64,000 nucleotides of DNA from Nemertoderma westbladi. Taxonomy: Eukaryota; Xenacoelomorpha; Nemertodermatida; Nemertodermatidae. Both the position numbers and the translations under genes were made by a program. The first letter of the stretch is position 1; each line of letters starts with the position of its first letter. Of this stretch, positions 31,926 to 42,467 are shown piece by piece. The notes beneath the pieces were generated by a model, which worked only from the letters and a program-made list of their open reading frames with translations, was not told the DNA's origin and ran no database searches. The stretch covers positions 1 through 64,000 of the forward strand of contig JAUCBJ010001095.1 in NCBI GenBank assembly GCA_032718475.1, in the 5' to 3' direction.

Positions 31926-32043
31926 GCTATTGTACAAAGTCAGATATTAATTCTATAGTTTGTACCAATGAAATTTAAATTTGTCCGTAATTTGACCATG
32001 GTGTCCGGAATTTGATTTGTCCGGAATTTGAAGAGTTAACCCT

Positions 32044-32340
32044 ATATAATTAATCAATTTTTAATAATAGTTTTTTTTAGTAAATTATGTAATTTTTAAT
32101 TAATCGATCATTTTTTAGTACGTTTTTTAAGTCAAATTATTAAGCAATTATTATATTACAGTATTACAGTGCATATTTTTTAGGAATTGTGACATTTTGT
32201 ACAATAATAAATCAATTTGCAGTTTGTGCCATTTATTAATACATAGTTAATTAGCAGTTTTAGTTAATTAGGTAATTATATGCAATATTACAGTGCAATG
32301 TATGCAAAGCAGGTATTGTTATTTACTACTGTACTATTAC
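32044..32340. repeat. Host tandem repeat copy 1, right part
   Basis: Close match to 32590-32880, with shared ACAATAATAAATCAATTTGC and GTGCCATTTATTAATACATA. Together with 29666-29766 it makes the first copy of an approximately 430-bp tandem duplication. Confidence 0.85.
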
Positions 32341-32454
32341 AATTGGCATTTCGAAAAAAGCCATAAACCCTCATCAACTCATGTGGAGTTGCACACGCAT
32401 CAGATGCGGAAGCGGCAATCTCTCTGCCCGCCCTGACGATGAATATTTTTGATG

Positions 32455-32890
32455 ATATATTTTTAAATAATATAACTTACAATACAATTATGTTGTGAAT
32501 TACTTTACAGTAATTTGTTGCTGTGTTGTGGCATTTTATATTAGGTCAGTAAGTATTATTCATGTAATCAATAATTAATAAATTTTTAATAATAGTTTTT
32601 TTTAGTTAATTATGTAATTTATAAGGCCTACTAAGTAATTTTTATCGATCATTTTTTAGTACAATTTTTTTAGTACACCTCAAATTATTATTCAGTTATT
32701 AAGTAATTATTATATTACAGTGCATATTTTTAGGAATTGTGGCATTTTGTACAATAATAAATCAATTTGCAGTTTGTGCCATTTATTAATACATAGTTAA
32801 TTAGCAGTTGTAGTTAATTGGGTAATTATTTGCAATATTTCATGCTAATCAAGTATTGTTATCATTACTACAGTACTACTATTAATAAAT
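32455..32890. repeat. Host tandem repeat copy 2
   Basis: The second copy of the 430-bp repeat. It lacks transposon T1, so it approximates the empty site. Confidence 0.85.
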
Positions 32891-32939
32891 AAATAAAACG
32901 TTAATAAATAAACTTACAAATAATTAGATTCCTTAATAA

Positions 32940-33061
32940 GGTCATATAGACGGATAGAGGAATCAACAAACAACAAACTTTGAATATGAGTGGTTTGCTA
33001 TGGACGTAGCTGAATCAACAAACTTTTGAAAAAAGTATAAGTGGTTCGCCATGGGCATAGG
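32940..33061. repeat. Minisatellite, about 50-bp unit, left of T2
   Basis: Two imperfect units run from GAATCAACAAACNNNNTTTGAA through AGTGGTTYGCYATGG to a GGCATAGG-type end. Related units resume after T2 at 34976-35060. Confidence 0.65.
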
Positions 33062-34975
33062 CAGTCGGTGAGAAGTCAAAAATTGGACTTAAGTCCAAAA
33101 TTGGACTTCGACTCCATTTCAAGTCCAAAATTGGACTTCTGTGAGTCCAATATTGGACTTCAAATCAGCCAATTGTTCCAGGGCCTTGGGTAATTGGATC
33201 GGGCGGGATTTTTTTTTATTAATCGAAAATATATCAAAAAATAAGAGTTTTGAACAGGGGGACCTGAAATTCACCAGGGGGAACTTTTTTTATAAGGCTT
33301 TGAATTTTTACAAAAGTCCAATATTGGACTTTAAGTCTAATTTTGGACGTGACATTGAGAATCAAACTTAAAGGTACATGAAGCATGACAGATGAGAGAC
33401 AGCCAGACAGCTATTAAGTTATGGAAAGTTACCTTTGCAGCTCTATATGTATCTTCAGTGTACTGTACTTAGAATATAGGCTAAATGGTACATTCTAGCA
33501 TTCTAGGTACTGCTACTTTGTACTTTAATTTTAGCGTATTGTTTACATTCATGTTATGTCTAACCTTACAGCCTTATGTACCCAGGGCCAGGATTTTAGA
33601 GCAGTAGAGTCTTTATGACTAGATTAGATTATGCTCCAACAAATATTTAATTACAAATTATATTTGGTGGAAACTGGTAGCAATGCCAGGTTTGCCAACT
33701 GCAGCTGCTGCTAAGGCTAACTACAGTACAAGCTACGATTTCGTCTAAGCCTATGGGAGCCCAATCAGAAAGAAATACTACAAGTTGATACTACCACCAT
33801 CTCTTATAATTTTTCCATACAACAGGCAGACAGGAAGGGTGTTTTAAAACAGCTGTATAATGAAAGGGGATTAGTAACTGATTAACGTGTTGGGGTCTCC
33901 ACATAATAAGTACAGAAGTAAGAAGTAACACACGTCATAATTATAAACCAATTGGGGAAAGGAACAGGTTACAGAGGCAGGCTTTTCTAACTAAAACAAT
34001 AAACGGCCACTTTTGACTTTACCAATTGAAGGAGCCTTATCACCTCACCACATACTACTACTCTGCTACTACCTGTACTACAATCGGCATGCTGCATTAC
34101 AGCTGCATTATATATATAGACCCTATTACTGTATTAAGAATGCTGTGCCGGCTTGTTGACAAAAGTGCGCCTCCACAACTCCCTTACACTCTTACAGCCT
34201 TATCACCCATGACATTTGCTAGATCATCCGCATTTTCAAGGCCAGTTGCCAGTGTCCTTTAAGACAGTAAGAAAGATGCGTCTCAAGAAAGTCATGGGCT
34301 GTCCACCATGCTTATTCACTCCTTGAGGTGCACTGGCTGGTCCTCACGGCTTAAAAGCGATGTCCTGCAAAGCGGAGGCGACTTTGTTCTAGTGTCAAGC
34401 TTGGGGGAACCAATGACTGAATGAGACACCTCCAACCACAATGTTATATAGTGTCTGGTTGGAGATGCAGAGATGTGCTGTGTATATTGTACTTGACACA
34501 GTGAACCTAATCAAAACAATTAGTCAATAAACATTAACTCAATTACATAATAGGTTACAGTTTTCAGTAGTCTTATTTTTGCCATACGAAAATACCACAG
34601 GTATGGGTATGAATGAACTATAAAGCTATAACTCAACTACTGCTACTGCGGTATACACCGCTAAGGCAGTAAGGCTACCGCAAAGCCATACCACTACCGC
34701 AAAAAGTAACTACTGATGTCTGACTGTACGTGTGCGATCCCTGCTTATAATACTTATAATAATTAATTTGATCATTAAAATGATGTTGCATTGTAATTAT
34801 GTAATATATATGTACTGATACGGGATGCAGTTTTGATTTAAATACCGATATACAGTATGGCAGCATGGGTACACTTGGAGTTGTACTAAAGTCCAATATT
34901 GGACTTTGGAGTCAAAAATTGGACTTGAAGTCTAAAATTGGACTTGAAGTCCAATTTTTGACTTCTCACCGACTG
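33062..34975. mobile_element. Non-autonomous DNA transposon T2, 1.9 kb, 5-bp target duplication
   Basis: 29-bp perfect terminal inverted repeats (33062-33090 and 34947-34975), starting CAGTCGGTGAGAAGTC, are flanked by ATAGG on both sides (33057-33061 and 34976-34980). Both ends carry arrays of a palindromic subterminal word, AAGTCCAAAATTGGACTT and variants such as GTCCAATATTGGAC, five or so per end. No transposase ORF. The interior contains LINE family LF copy 3 and pieces of R2. The superfamily is not assigned. Confidence 0.88.
34305..34512 (-). pseudogene. LINE fragment, family LF copy 3
   Basis: Closely similar to 11165-11330, sharing ATGTCCTGCAAAGCGGAGG and ATTGTACTTGACACAGTGAA. Minus-strand reading corresponds to the post-reverse-transcriptase region of the element seen at 31320-31925. 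Non-functional. Confidence 0.65.
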
Positions 34976-35060
34976 ATAGGGAAATCATCAAAGTTTGAAA
35001 AAAAAGTATACCGGTAAGTGGTTCGCCACGGGCAGACGCAGAGACGGGCATAGGGGAATC
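34976..35060. repeat. Minisatellite right of T2
   Basis: Continues the host minisatellite interrupted by T2: ATCATCAAAGTTTGAAAAAA, AAGTGGTTCGCCACGGGCA and GGGCATAGGGGAATCA. Confidence 0.6.
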
Positions 35061-35990
35061 AGGAATCGATCAAAAAATTTCTTACCACTGTGCCTTAAAT
35101 ATGCAAATGTGCTATTACCCCGAGTTTATGTTGAGCACTGAAAAGTAATCTGTCTGACTGTGACTGTAACATGACTGACTCTGACTGTGTGTAAAGGCAG
35201 AAAGGCCTTATGCTGCTACCGGTATGCCCTTGCCCTAACAATAAAACCAATATAATTCTGCAATTGTATAGGCCTACCGCGCATGTAGGCCAGTAGGCCT
35301 ACTGATGTATCCAATCCATGTACAGATGTATGGCACTTCGACACAAGTGCAAGTCACTTCGACACAGAAATTGCAGAATTGTGTAATGAACGACAGGTCA
35401 CTCTACAGCTCTAACAGTCTAAAGTGTACCGGTAACCAGGCACCAGGTGACGTGTAGAAGTAAGCCAAAAGCAATTTCGCTACAGATTTTTAGTCATTTC
35501 GTCACAACTTAAAAGCACAATTAAAAGCATCTGCATCTGAGCATTGCACATTCAGACATTGTTCTGTCTGTGGTCTGTCTGTTGTTCATGTTCTGCTCAT
35601 GTTGTCAATTTACATGCAGACATGCCATGCTCATGGCAGCATGGTCTGTGATATGATTATCATACCAGACTATGATGTTTAATACCAGTTCCAGTTGCCA
35701 GTTACCTACCGTACTACTGTACTACCGGTACTACACTCTGACACTGCTGCACTGCAAGTTATAACGTTTAGTAGGCCTACCAGCCTACTGTCTGACTGTG
35801 GACTGTACCAGGTCTAACGCAGTACGCAGTAAACATGTAATGCATTGTTGCCCAGCTACGTATTTGGATAAACAAAATATTCCAGATTATGATGCATTTA
35901 TTAAATAGAATATAATAGCCTCGCGCAGGTGCAAAACCATGCCTGCATGGGTGCATGCAACATTTGAACGCCCGTAACTCAGGGTAAATC
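35061..35990. other. Low-complexity intergenic DNA
   Basis: No gene is seen. Rich in CTGACTGTGACTG-like words and in AGTAGGCCTACT palindromes. Confidence 0.5.
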
Positions 35991-36165
35991 TTTTCGACCT
36001 ACGCGTAGGCCTACGCGTATAGCTATACGCGTATTTCGCAACATTGGGTCATATCACCAGTTTCAGAGTTTTAACATTAACTACGCGTAGGTGCTACGCG
36101 TAGGTCCTATACGCGACCTACGCGTAAGTGCTACGTACTGTATAACTACGCGTAGGTGCTACCCA
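35991..36165. repeat. ACGCGT-rich cluster
   Basis: Seven ACGCGT sites in about 150 bp, mostly in the form CTACGCGTAGG and separated by GTGCTACGCG-type spacers, in otherwise CpG-poor AT-rich DNA. Confidence 0.75.
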
Positions 36166-36453
36166 TAACTATGCCTATACGACGTTTATCATTAGTAGGC
36201 CTACACGTATTCCAAGCGGTTCAGTACTAAAATAAGACAATACTGTATGTTCAACAAACAACCCACAGCAATCAAATGCTTTCAACAGTAATTTATCCTA
36301 TACCTGTATACTCCTATAGTCTATATAGAGGCATACGCTAAGGCTACATATTCTTCTCTTCATGCGTTACGGGCGCTAAAATGTGTTAATAATTTAACAC
36401 TATTTATTCTCCGCTGTAGCAGGAGAATTTGCCCCCTGTGGTGTCTCCACGGG

Positions 36454-36475
36454 CATAATCTCCTAGGAGATTATG
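36454..36475. repeat. Perfect 22-bp palindrome
   Basis: Palindrome centred on CCTAGG, with arms CATAATCTCCT. A degenerate relative, CATAATCTCTTTAGTAG, occurs near 36530. Confidence 0.8.
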
Positions 36476-36501
36476 TCCACCCGGTCTCACTCCTAGGATA
36501 T

Positions 36502-36588
36502 CCCCCCCCCCCCCCCTCCGCCCCCCAGACATAATCTCTTTAGTAGAATTTACGCCTCCCCTAAGGATCCCCCCCCCCCCCCCCCCCC
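36502..36588. repeat. Two poly(C) runs
   Basis: Runs of 15 (36502-36516) and 20 (36569-36588) C. Lengths may be assembly-dependent. Confidence 0.85.
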
Positions 36589-37095
36589 ATTTTCCAGCAC
36601 ACTACTCTGCCAGCGGACTATTCCAGTATTCGCCTATTGCAGTATTCTAGTATTGCAGTATTGGCTATGGCTATGCTCTTTGGAGTGATTCCATTCAAAT
36701 TCGACAAATCTCGGTGGCACTCATTTTTTTAAAATGATTCGATCTTTACCAATTTTATTATTATGTTAAGTTATTGTTTAGCTATTATTAAGTTATGTTG
36801 AAAATTTCAACAAATTTGGTTCATTAGAACCGAAGTTATGGCCATTTTAAATTTCGTGTTTAATAAAATTCAATATTTTCAAAAATAAAACTTAATGTAA
36901 CTTTGGTGTACATAGTCCCCAGGATTTCAAACACATATCAAATTATAATATATGAGTGTTACTGTTTGCTACTGAAAGCCCGAAGAACAACAATTTTTAA
37001 AACCAACTTTATTTTTTACTTTAATTTGGTCATATTTTATATTTTCCAATAATATACCCCAATTTAATAGTTAATTTTATTCACTTCAGAATTAA
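36589..37095. other. AT-rich DNA before the array
   Basis: No gene is seen. The left flank of the array ends TTCAGAATTAA. Confidence 0.5.
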
Positions 37096-37204
37096 AGACG
37101 GCGTCGAGACGCCGTGAAGGAACCGAAGTTAAACCAAACCGAAACAAATATTTTTACAGGCCATAAGCCGCTAACTATTTTTTTCAGGATATCATCTAAC
37201 TCTA

Positions 37205-37350
37205 AACCAGTTTCGAATCTGAGCGCCTGGTTACAAATCTGTATTTCCGCATTACGAATCAATGTGTTTGGTTAAAAATATGAGCACCTTGTCACGAATT
37301 GATGTCCCTGGTTACAATTTGTTACAAATGGTTGCAAATATGAGCACCCA
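37205..37350. repeat. Degenerate 20-21 bp minisatellite, locus 2
   Basis: Units such as GAGCGCCTGGTTACAAATCT and GAGCACCTTGTCACGAATTG are the same type as at 24295-24450. Confidence 0.65.
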
Positions 37351-37477
37351 GTATCAGTCAGCACTACCTATACTAATACTGTAATTTGCACGTATGTTCA
37401 GCATTTATAATAAAAAATTGCACCAAGGTAGTGAACAAAGGAGACAGGGGTGGAAGTGGACGCAAAACCCACCTTGG

Positions 37478-37535
37478 CGAATTAATATCCCGCCTCAATG
37501 TTAAATTCTCAATTTAGGGAAAAGAATCTCATATC
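37478..37535. repeat. Dispersed repeat R2, copy 3, inverted
   Basis: Reverse complement of part of 30655-30715: TCAATGTTAAATTCTCAATT and TTAGGGAAAAG. Confidence 0.6.
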
Positions 37536-38419
37536 TCATAATCTGTTCCTAATAGTATAGTTTACCAAAAGTACCCTACAGTTAGGTTCATATATGGCGA
37601 GTCAGAACTGCGAATAACCAGCGAACTTAGGTGTAGGTTTCAGTGTATGTGTGTGTCGGAAGCCAATATCAGAATATATAACTAGTCATAGTATAATTAT
37701 AATTGTTCGCTGAGAGAGTTAGGCCTCACTCGTGTACACTACTCTATAACTAAAAAGTCATTCAGGTGGCCAGCTTTCCCCACTCTGTATTCCCTCTGGT
37801 TTGACAGATTAATATAATTAATGTTTGCCAAGCAAGTCATTAACTCACCTCCCTCTCGGATTTTTAAATACATCAATTATTATTTTATTATTAGCTGAGT
37901 ATAGTACCATTAACGGTAACCAGCACTATGTGTGTAACTAAAATTCATTCCGCTGACCCACAACCCACCACCACCTTGTAGATATTCCCTTAGGAAGCAC
38001 GGGGAAGAGTTATTCAGCTGATGGATGATAATAGTATATTAAAAACTAACCAAAATGTTTGCTTATAGTCTGGGTTGAAAGAGTGAGTGATTAAATAAAA
38101 ACTTGGCACAGAAAGTACATCCTTGTTAGTTGGCCCTTTCTCTATTGAATAGAATCACTAGGCCCTCTATACATTTTTCATGCGCTCCAGCTGGTGTTTT
38201 ATCATTGCGCCTATGGCGTTTTTTCGTTTATGACTATTTTTCGAGCCCACATTCTATGGACAGACATGGGACCAGCGGGAAACGATAGTGGTCATCAAAA
38301 CATTGCGTTATGCAAAATTTTAACAAAATCGTTAGAGCCGTTTTTATGTTATTTCGCTTCAAAATATTACTACTATTACATCAAATTCTTACAGAAAGTA
38401 ACCTTCGGTTCCTAACTAG

Positions 38420-39893
38420 TGACGGGCCTAGCGGCCCGATAAGGAACCGACTTTTTATTTTAAATAAAAGAGACAACGAGAATTAGTATAGAACTAATAA
38501 TTATGTAAAAATACAATCATATTTCATACAATAATTATTAATAAATTCGATCTATTATTAGTTGCTCAATTCTAGAACAAAATCGACCTGCAACTAGTGA
38601 AGACCTCGTTTTGGAATTTCGAAACCACGCTGGTGCGATGCGCGATATCGTGTTTAGTTAATAAATTGAAAACTCCATCAATTCATGTGCAACCAGTAAT
38701 AAGAAATCGCGATAAATGTAATTAAATAAAAATTATTCTAGAAAAATTTTCCTCAAAAAGTATGAAGTCTTGGCATTGGTGACGCGAAACTAAGCTAGTG
38801 AGATTCAGGATATTGCGTTTAATATAAAAATCGAAAACGCTATCGAATTCCGTAAAGGCGTTAATAAAATACTGCAACTTTTTTGAAATTTGTAAAATTC
38901 TAGAACTAGAAAAAATTAATTTTTGAACGGCGCTGTTTGGGGTTTCGAAACATGGATAGGCTGAAAGAGGACATCGAATTAAGTTGAAAAATGAAAACCC
39001 CATCGAATTTGGACAAAGCGTTCCGGAGTTATAGCGGATCGAAAAAAATTGACCCCCCCCCAGTCGCCAAAAATTTACAGTAATTTAAAATTTTGCAAAA
39101 AAATTTTTTTGCGTTATTTTTGATGGCGAATCGATTGGCAGTACTGGCTACGAAAAAATTTTTTTGAAATTTTTGGTCAGAAAAAAAAACATGGAAAAAG
39201 TATCTTTTTAAAAAGATTTGATGTCTTTGCCTATGGTCAGAGAATGATCCAACTCTGTAACTTGGCAATCGCTCAAATCCATTCAGCTGAATGGCACAGT
39301 AGAGTAAACTAAAGTAAATTCCCTATACAATGTTCTGAAGGGGAGCTACTGACAGAGAGTAATCCAACAATAAAACATTTTGCAATAATGTTGGCATTAA
39401 TGTAGCCAACACACTGTGTACTTAAGTCATTCAGCTTACATTAGCAGAGTGAGATATTCGCATAGAATGCATTGGGAAGAGTAATTCAGCTGAGGCGATA
39501 AACTAAACCAACCAGTTAATATTTGCTTTGACAGAGTGTCCTAGGGCCTAAACAAACAGTATGGGTGTACTGAGTATAATAATCTTGGCAACCTCATCGA
39601 TTTATTACTAAGCCTTCTGTAGAAATGCATTACATAAGCCATTTTTCATGAGGACACCAGCTGTCATTGGTGTTATTTTACCATTGCGCCTATGGCGTTT
39701 TTTCGTTTATGTCTATTTTTCGAGCCCACGGCTCATGGACGAAATAGCGGAACATATCAGGGACCTTAGAATCGCGGTATCTAGCCGCTGTGAAAATTTC
39801 ATCAAAATCGTTAGAGTAGTTTTGGTTGTAGATCAGCCAGCCAGTCAGTCACGAGCAATTCTTACAGTAATGAACCTCTCGGTTCCTAACTAG
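38420..39893 (+). mobile_element. Array unit 2 (class A)
   Basis: 5' hairpin CGGGCC-TAGC-GGCCCG, then AGGAACCGA. 3' hairpin GAACC-TCTC-GGTTC; the 5' and 3' repeats (AGGAACCGA and TCGGTTCCT) are complementary. A short run of C precedes AGTCGCC in the middle. Confidence 0.8.
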
Positions 39894-40827
39894 TGACGGC
39901 GTCAAGACGCCGTTAAGCAAGTCGGAAGTCGTCAATCAAAGGTAAGTTCCCTCAACAATGTTTACCTTTGTTCAGAAGGGAAGTGTTATTTATCTATGGT
40001 CAGAGAGAGATCCCACTCTGTAATTTGGCAATTGCTCAAATCCATTCAGCTGAATGACTCAGTAGAGTAAACTAAAGTAAATTCCCTCAGCCTCAACAAT
40101 GTTTGCCTATGGTGTGAAGGGAATCTGACAGAGAATAATCTTAGCCACTAAATGTCATTCACCTAACAAAACATTTTGAATGCCACAATGATTAACCCAA
40201 TACAGATAATAAGCAGTTATTTTTATATTTCAAACTATAATGTTAGTGTAAGCCTTACAGAGTATCAGTATGAGGCTGAGTAAACATTCCGCCTTATAAG
40301 CATAAAGCCTCCACAGTATTAATGTTGGCCAAAAGATTTAAAAATAAAATACAGTGCAATAGTACTCTGTAACCTACAGTCATTCAGCTTGCACTAAATC
40401 AACCAGACAAACTAAATCAACCAGTTAATATTTGCTTTGACAGAGAGTGCAGGGCCTAAACAAACAGTATGGGTGTACTAAGTACAATAATCTTGGCAAC
40501 CTCATCGATTTATACTAAGCCATGTGTAGAAATGCATTACATAAGCCATTTTTCATCAGGACACCAGCTGTCATTGGTGTTATTTTACCATTGCGCCTAT
40601 GGCGTTTTTTCGTTTATCTCTATTTTTCGAGCCCAGAGGCTATGGACGGAGTAGCCGATCATACCAGGGACCTTAGAATCGTGGTATCTAGTCGCTGTGA
40701 AAATTTCATCAAATTCGTTAGAGCAGTTTTGGCTGTAGATCAGTCAGTCAGCCAGCCAGTCAGCCAGCCAGTCAGCCAGTCAGTCAACAATTCTTACAGT
40801 AATCAAGTCTAACGACTTGCTAACTAG
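39894..40827 (+). mobile_element. Array unit 3 (class B)
   Basis: 5' hairpin ACGGCGTC-AA-GACGCCGT, then AGCAAGTCG. 3' hairpin CAAGTC-TAAC-GACTTG. Ends AGCAAGTCG and CGACTTGCT are complementary. It contains one copy of the 250-bp core repeat. Confidence 0.8.
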
Positions 40828-40969
40828 TGACGGGCCTAGCGGCCCGATAAGGAACCGACTTTTTATTTTAATTAAAAGAGACAACGAGAATTAGTATAGA
40901 ACTAATAATTATGTAAAAATACAATCATATTTCATACAATAATTATTAATAAATTTGATCTATTACTAG

Positions 40970-42467
40970 AGACGGCGTCAAGACGCCGTTAAGCAAGTCG
41001 GAAGTCGTCAATCAAAGGTAAGTTCCCTCAACAATGTTTACCTTTGTTCAGAAGGGAAGTGTTATTTATCTATGGTCAGAGAGAGATCCCACTCTGTAAT
41101 TTGGCAATTGCTCAAATCCATTCAGCTGAATGACTCAGTAGAGTAAACTAAAGTAAATTCCCTCAGCCTCAACAATGTTTGCCTATGGTGTGAAGGGAAT
41201 CTGACAGAGAATAATCTTAGCCACTAAATGTCATTCACCTAACAAAGCATTTTGAATGCCACAGTGATTAACCCAATACAGATAATAAGCAGTTATTTTT
41301 ATATTTCAAACTATAATGTTAGTGTAAGCCTTACAGAGTATCAGTATGAGGCTGAGTAAACATTCCGCCTTATAAGCATACAGCCTCCACAGTATTAATG
41401 TTGGCCAAAAGATTTAAAAATAAAATACAGTGCAATAGTACTCTGTAACCTACAGTCATTCAGCTTGCACTAAATATCAATCACCTATAAAACATTTAAA
41501 CATTTTGAATGCCACAGTGTGTAACCTGATACAGATAATAAGCAGTGATTTTTATGTTTTAAACTATAACGTTAGTGTTAGCCTTACAGTGTATCAGTAT
41601 GAAGCTGAGTAAACATTCGCCTTATAAGCATACAACCTCCAAAGTATTAATGTTGGCCGAAAGATTTAAAAATAAAATACAGTGCAGTAGTACTCTGTAA
41701 CTAACAGTCATTCAGCTTGCACTACATGTCAATCACCTATAAAACATTTTGAATGCCACAGTGATTATTAACCCAATACAGATAATAAGAAGTGATTTTT
41801 ATATTTCAAACTATAATGTTAGTCTTAGCCTTACAGAGTATCAGTATAAGGCTGAGTAAACATTCCACCTTATAAGCATACAGCCTCCACAGTATTAATG
41901 TTGGCATAATGTAGCCGATACACTGTATACCTAATAGTCATTCAGCAGGGGGAAGAGTTATTCAGCTGAGGCGGTAATAGATTGCAAACTAAACCAACCA
42001 GTTGGCAGCCTCATCGATTTATACTAAGCCTGTGTAGAACCACAAACTAAATCAACCAGTTAATATTTGCTTTGACAGAGAGTGCAGGGCCTAAACAAAT
42101 AGTATGGGTGTACTAAGTACAATAATCTTGGCAACCTCATCGATTTATACTAAGCCTTGTGTAGAAATGCATTACATAAGCCATTTTTCATCACGGCACC
42201 AGCTGTCATTGGTGTTATTTTACCATTGCGCCAATGGCGTTTTTTCGTTTATGTCTATTTTTCGAGCCCACGGCTCATGGACGAAATAGCGGAACATACA
42301 TGAGACCTTAGAATCGCGGTATCCAGCCGCTGTGAAAATTTCATCAAAATCGTTGAGAGTAGTTTTGGCTGTAGATCAGCCAGCCAGTCAGCCAGCCAGT
42401 CAGCCAGCCAGCCAGTCAATCAGCTAACAATTCTTACAGTAATCAAGTCTAACGACTTGCTAATTAG
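40970..42467 (+). mobile_element. Array unit 5 (class B), nested in unit 4
   Basis: A complete class B unit inserted where class A units read ATTATTAGTTGCTC. The left junction is ACTAG and the right junction ATTAG, possibly an imperfect 5-bp target duplication. It carries three copies of the core repeat. Confidence 0.75.
41222..41920. repeat. Three tandem copies of an approximately 250-bp core
   Basis: Copies start near 41222, 41468 and 41721. Each runs from a CATTTTGAATGCCACAGTG segment through ACAGATAATAAG and CAGCCTCCACAGTATTAATG or a close variant. Other class B units have single copies. Confidence 0.85.

Larger units (their letters stand above)
29767..32043. mobile_element. Non-autonomous DNA transposon T1, 2.3 kb
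   Basis: Ends are inverted repeats of about 28 bp with two mismatches: left AGGGTTGACTATTCAAATTC, right (reverse complement) AGGGTTAACTCTTCAAATTC, both running into CGGACAAA. Several more CCGGAC words lie subterminally at both ends (29787, 29961, 29990, 30006, 32003, 32020), like transposase-binding arrays. The target duplication is only 2 bp (TA or AT). It carries no transposase ORF. It contains dispersed repeat R2 and a LINE fragment. Confidence 0.75.
37096..38419 (+). mobile_element. Array unit 1 (class C)
   Basis: 5' hairpin ACGGCGTC-GA-GACGCCGT, then AGGAACCGAAG. The 3' end CTTCGGTTCCT is its exact 11-bp complement, followed by AACTAG. The unit contains the 20-bp minisatellite (37205-37350) and an inverted R2 copy (about 37478-37535). 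It has no CAGY tract. It is the most diverged unit and the left edge of the array. Confidence 0.75.

Noticed and set aside
34026-34262. 78-codon frame inside transposon T2
   Set aside because: No similarity to any transposase motif and too short to be one.
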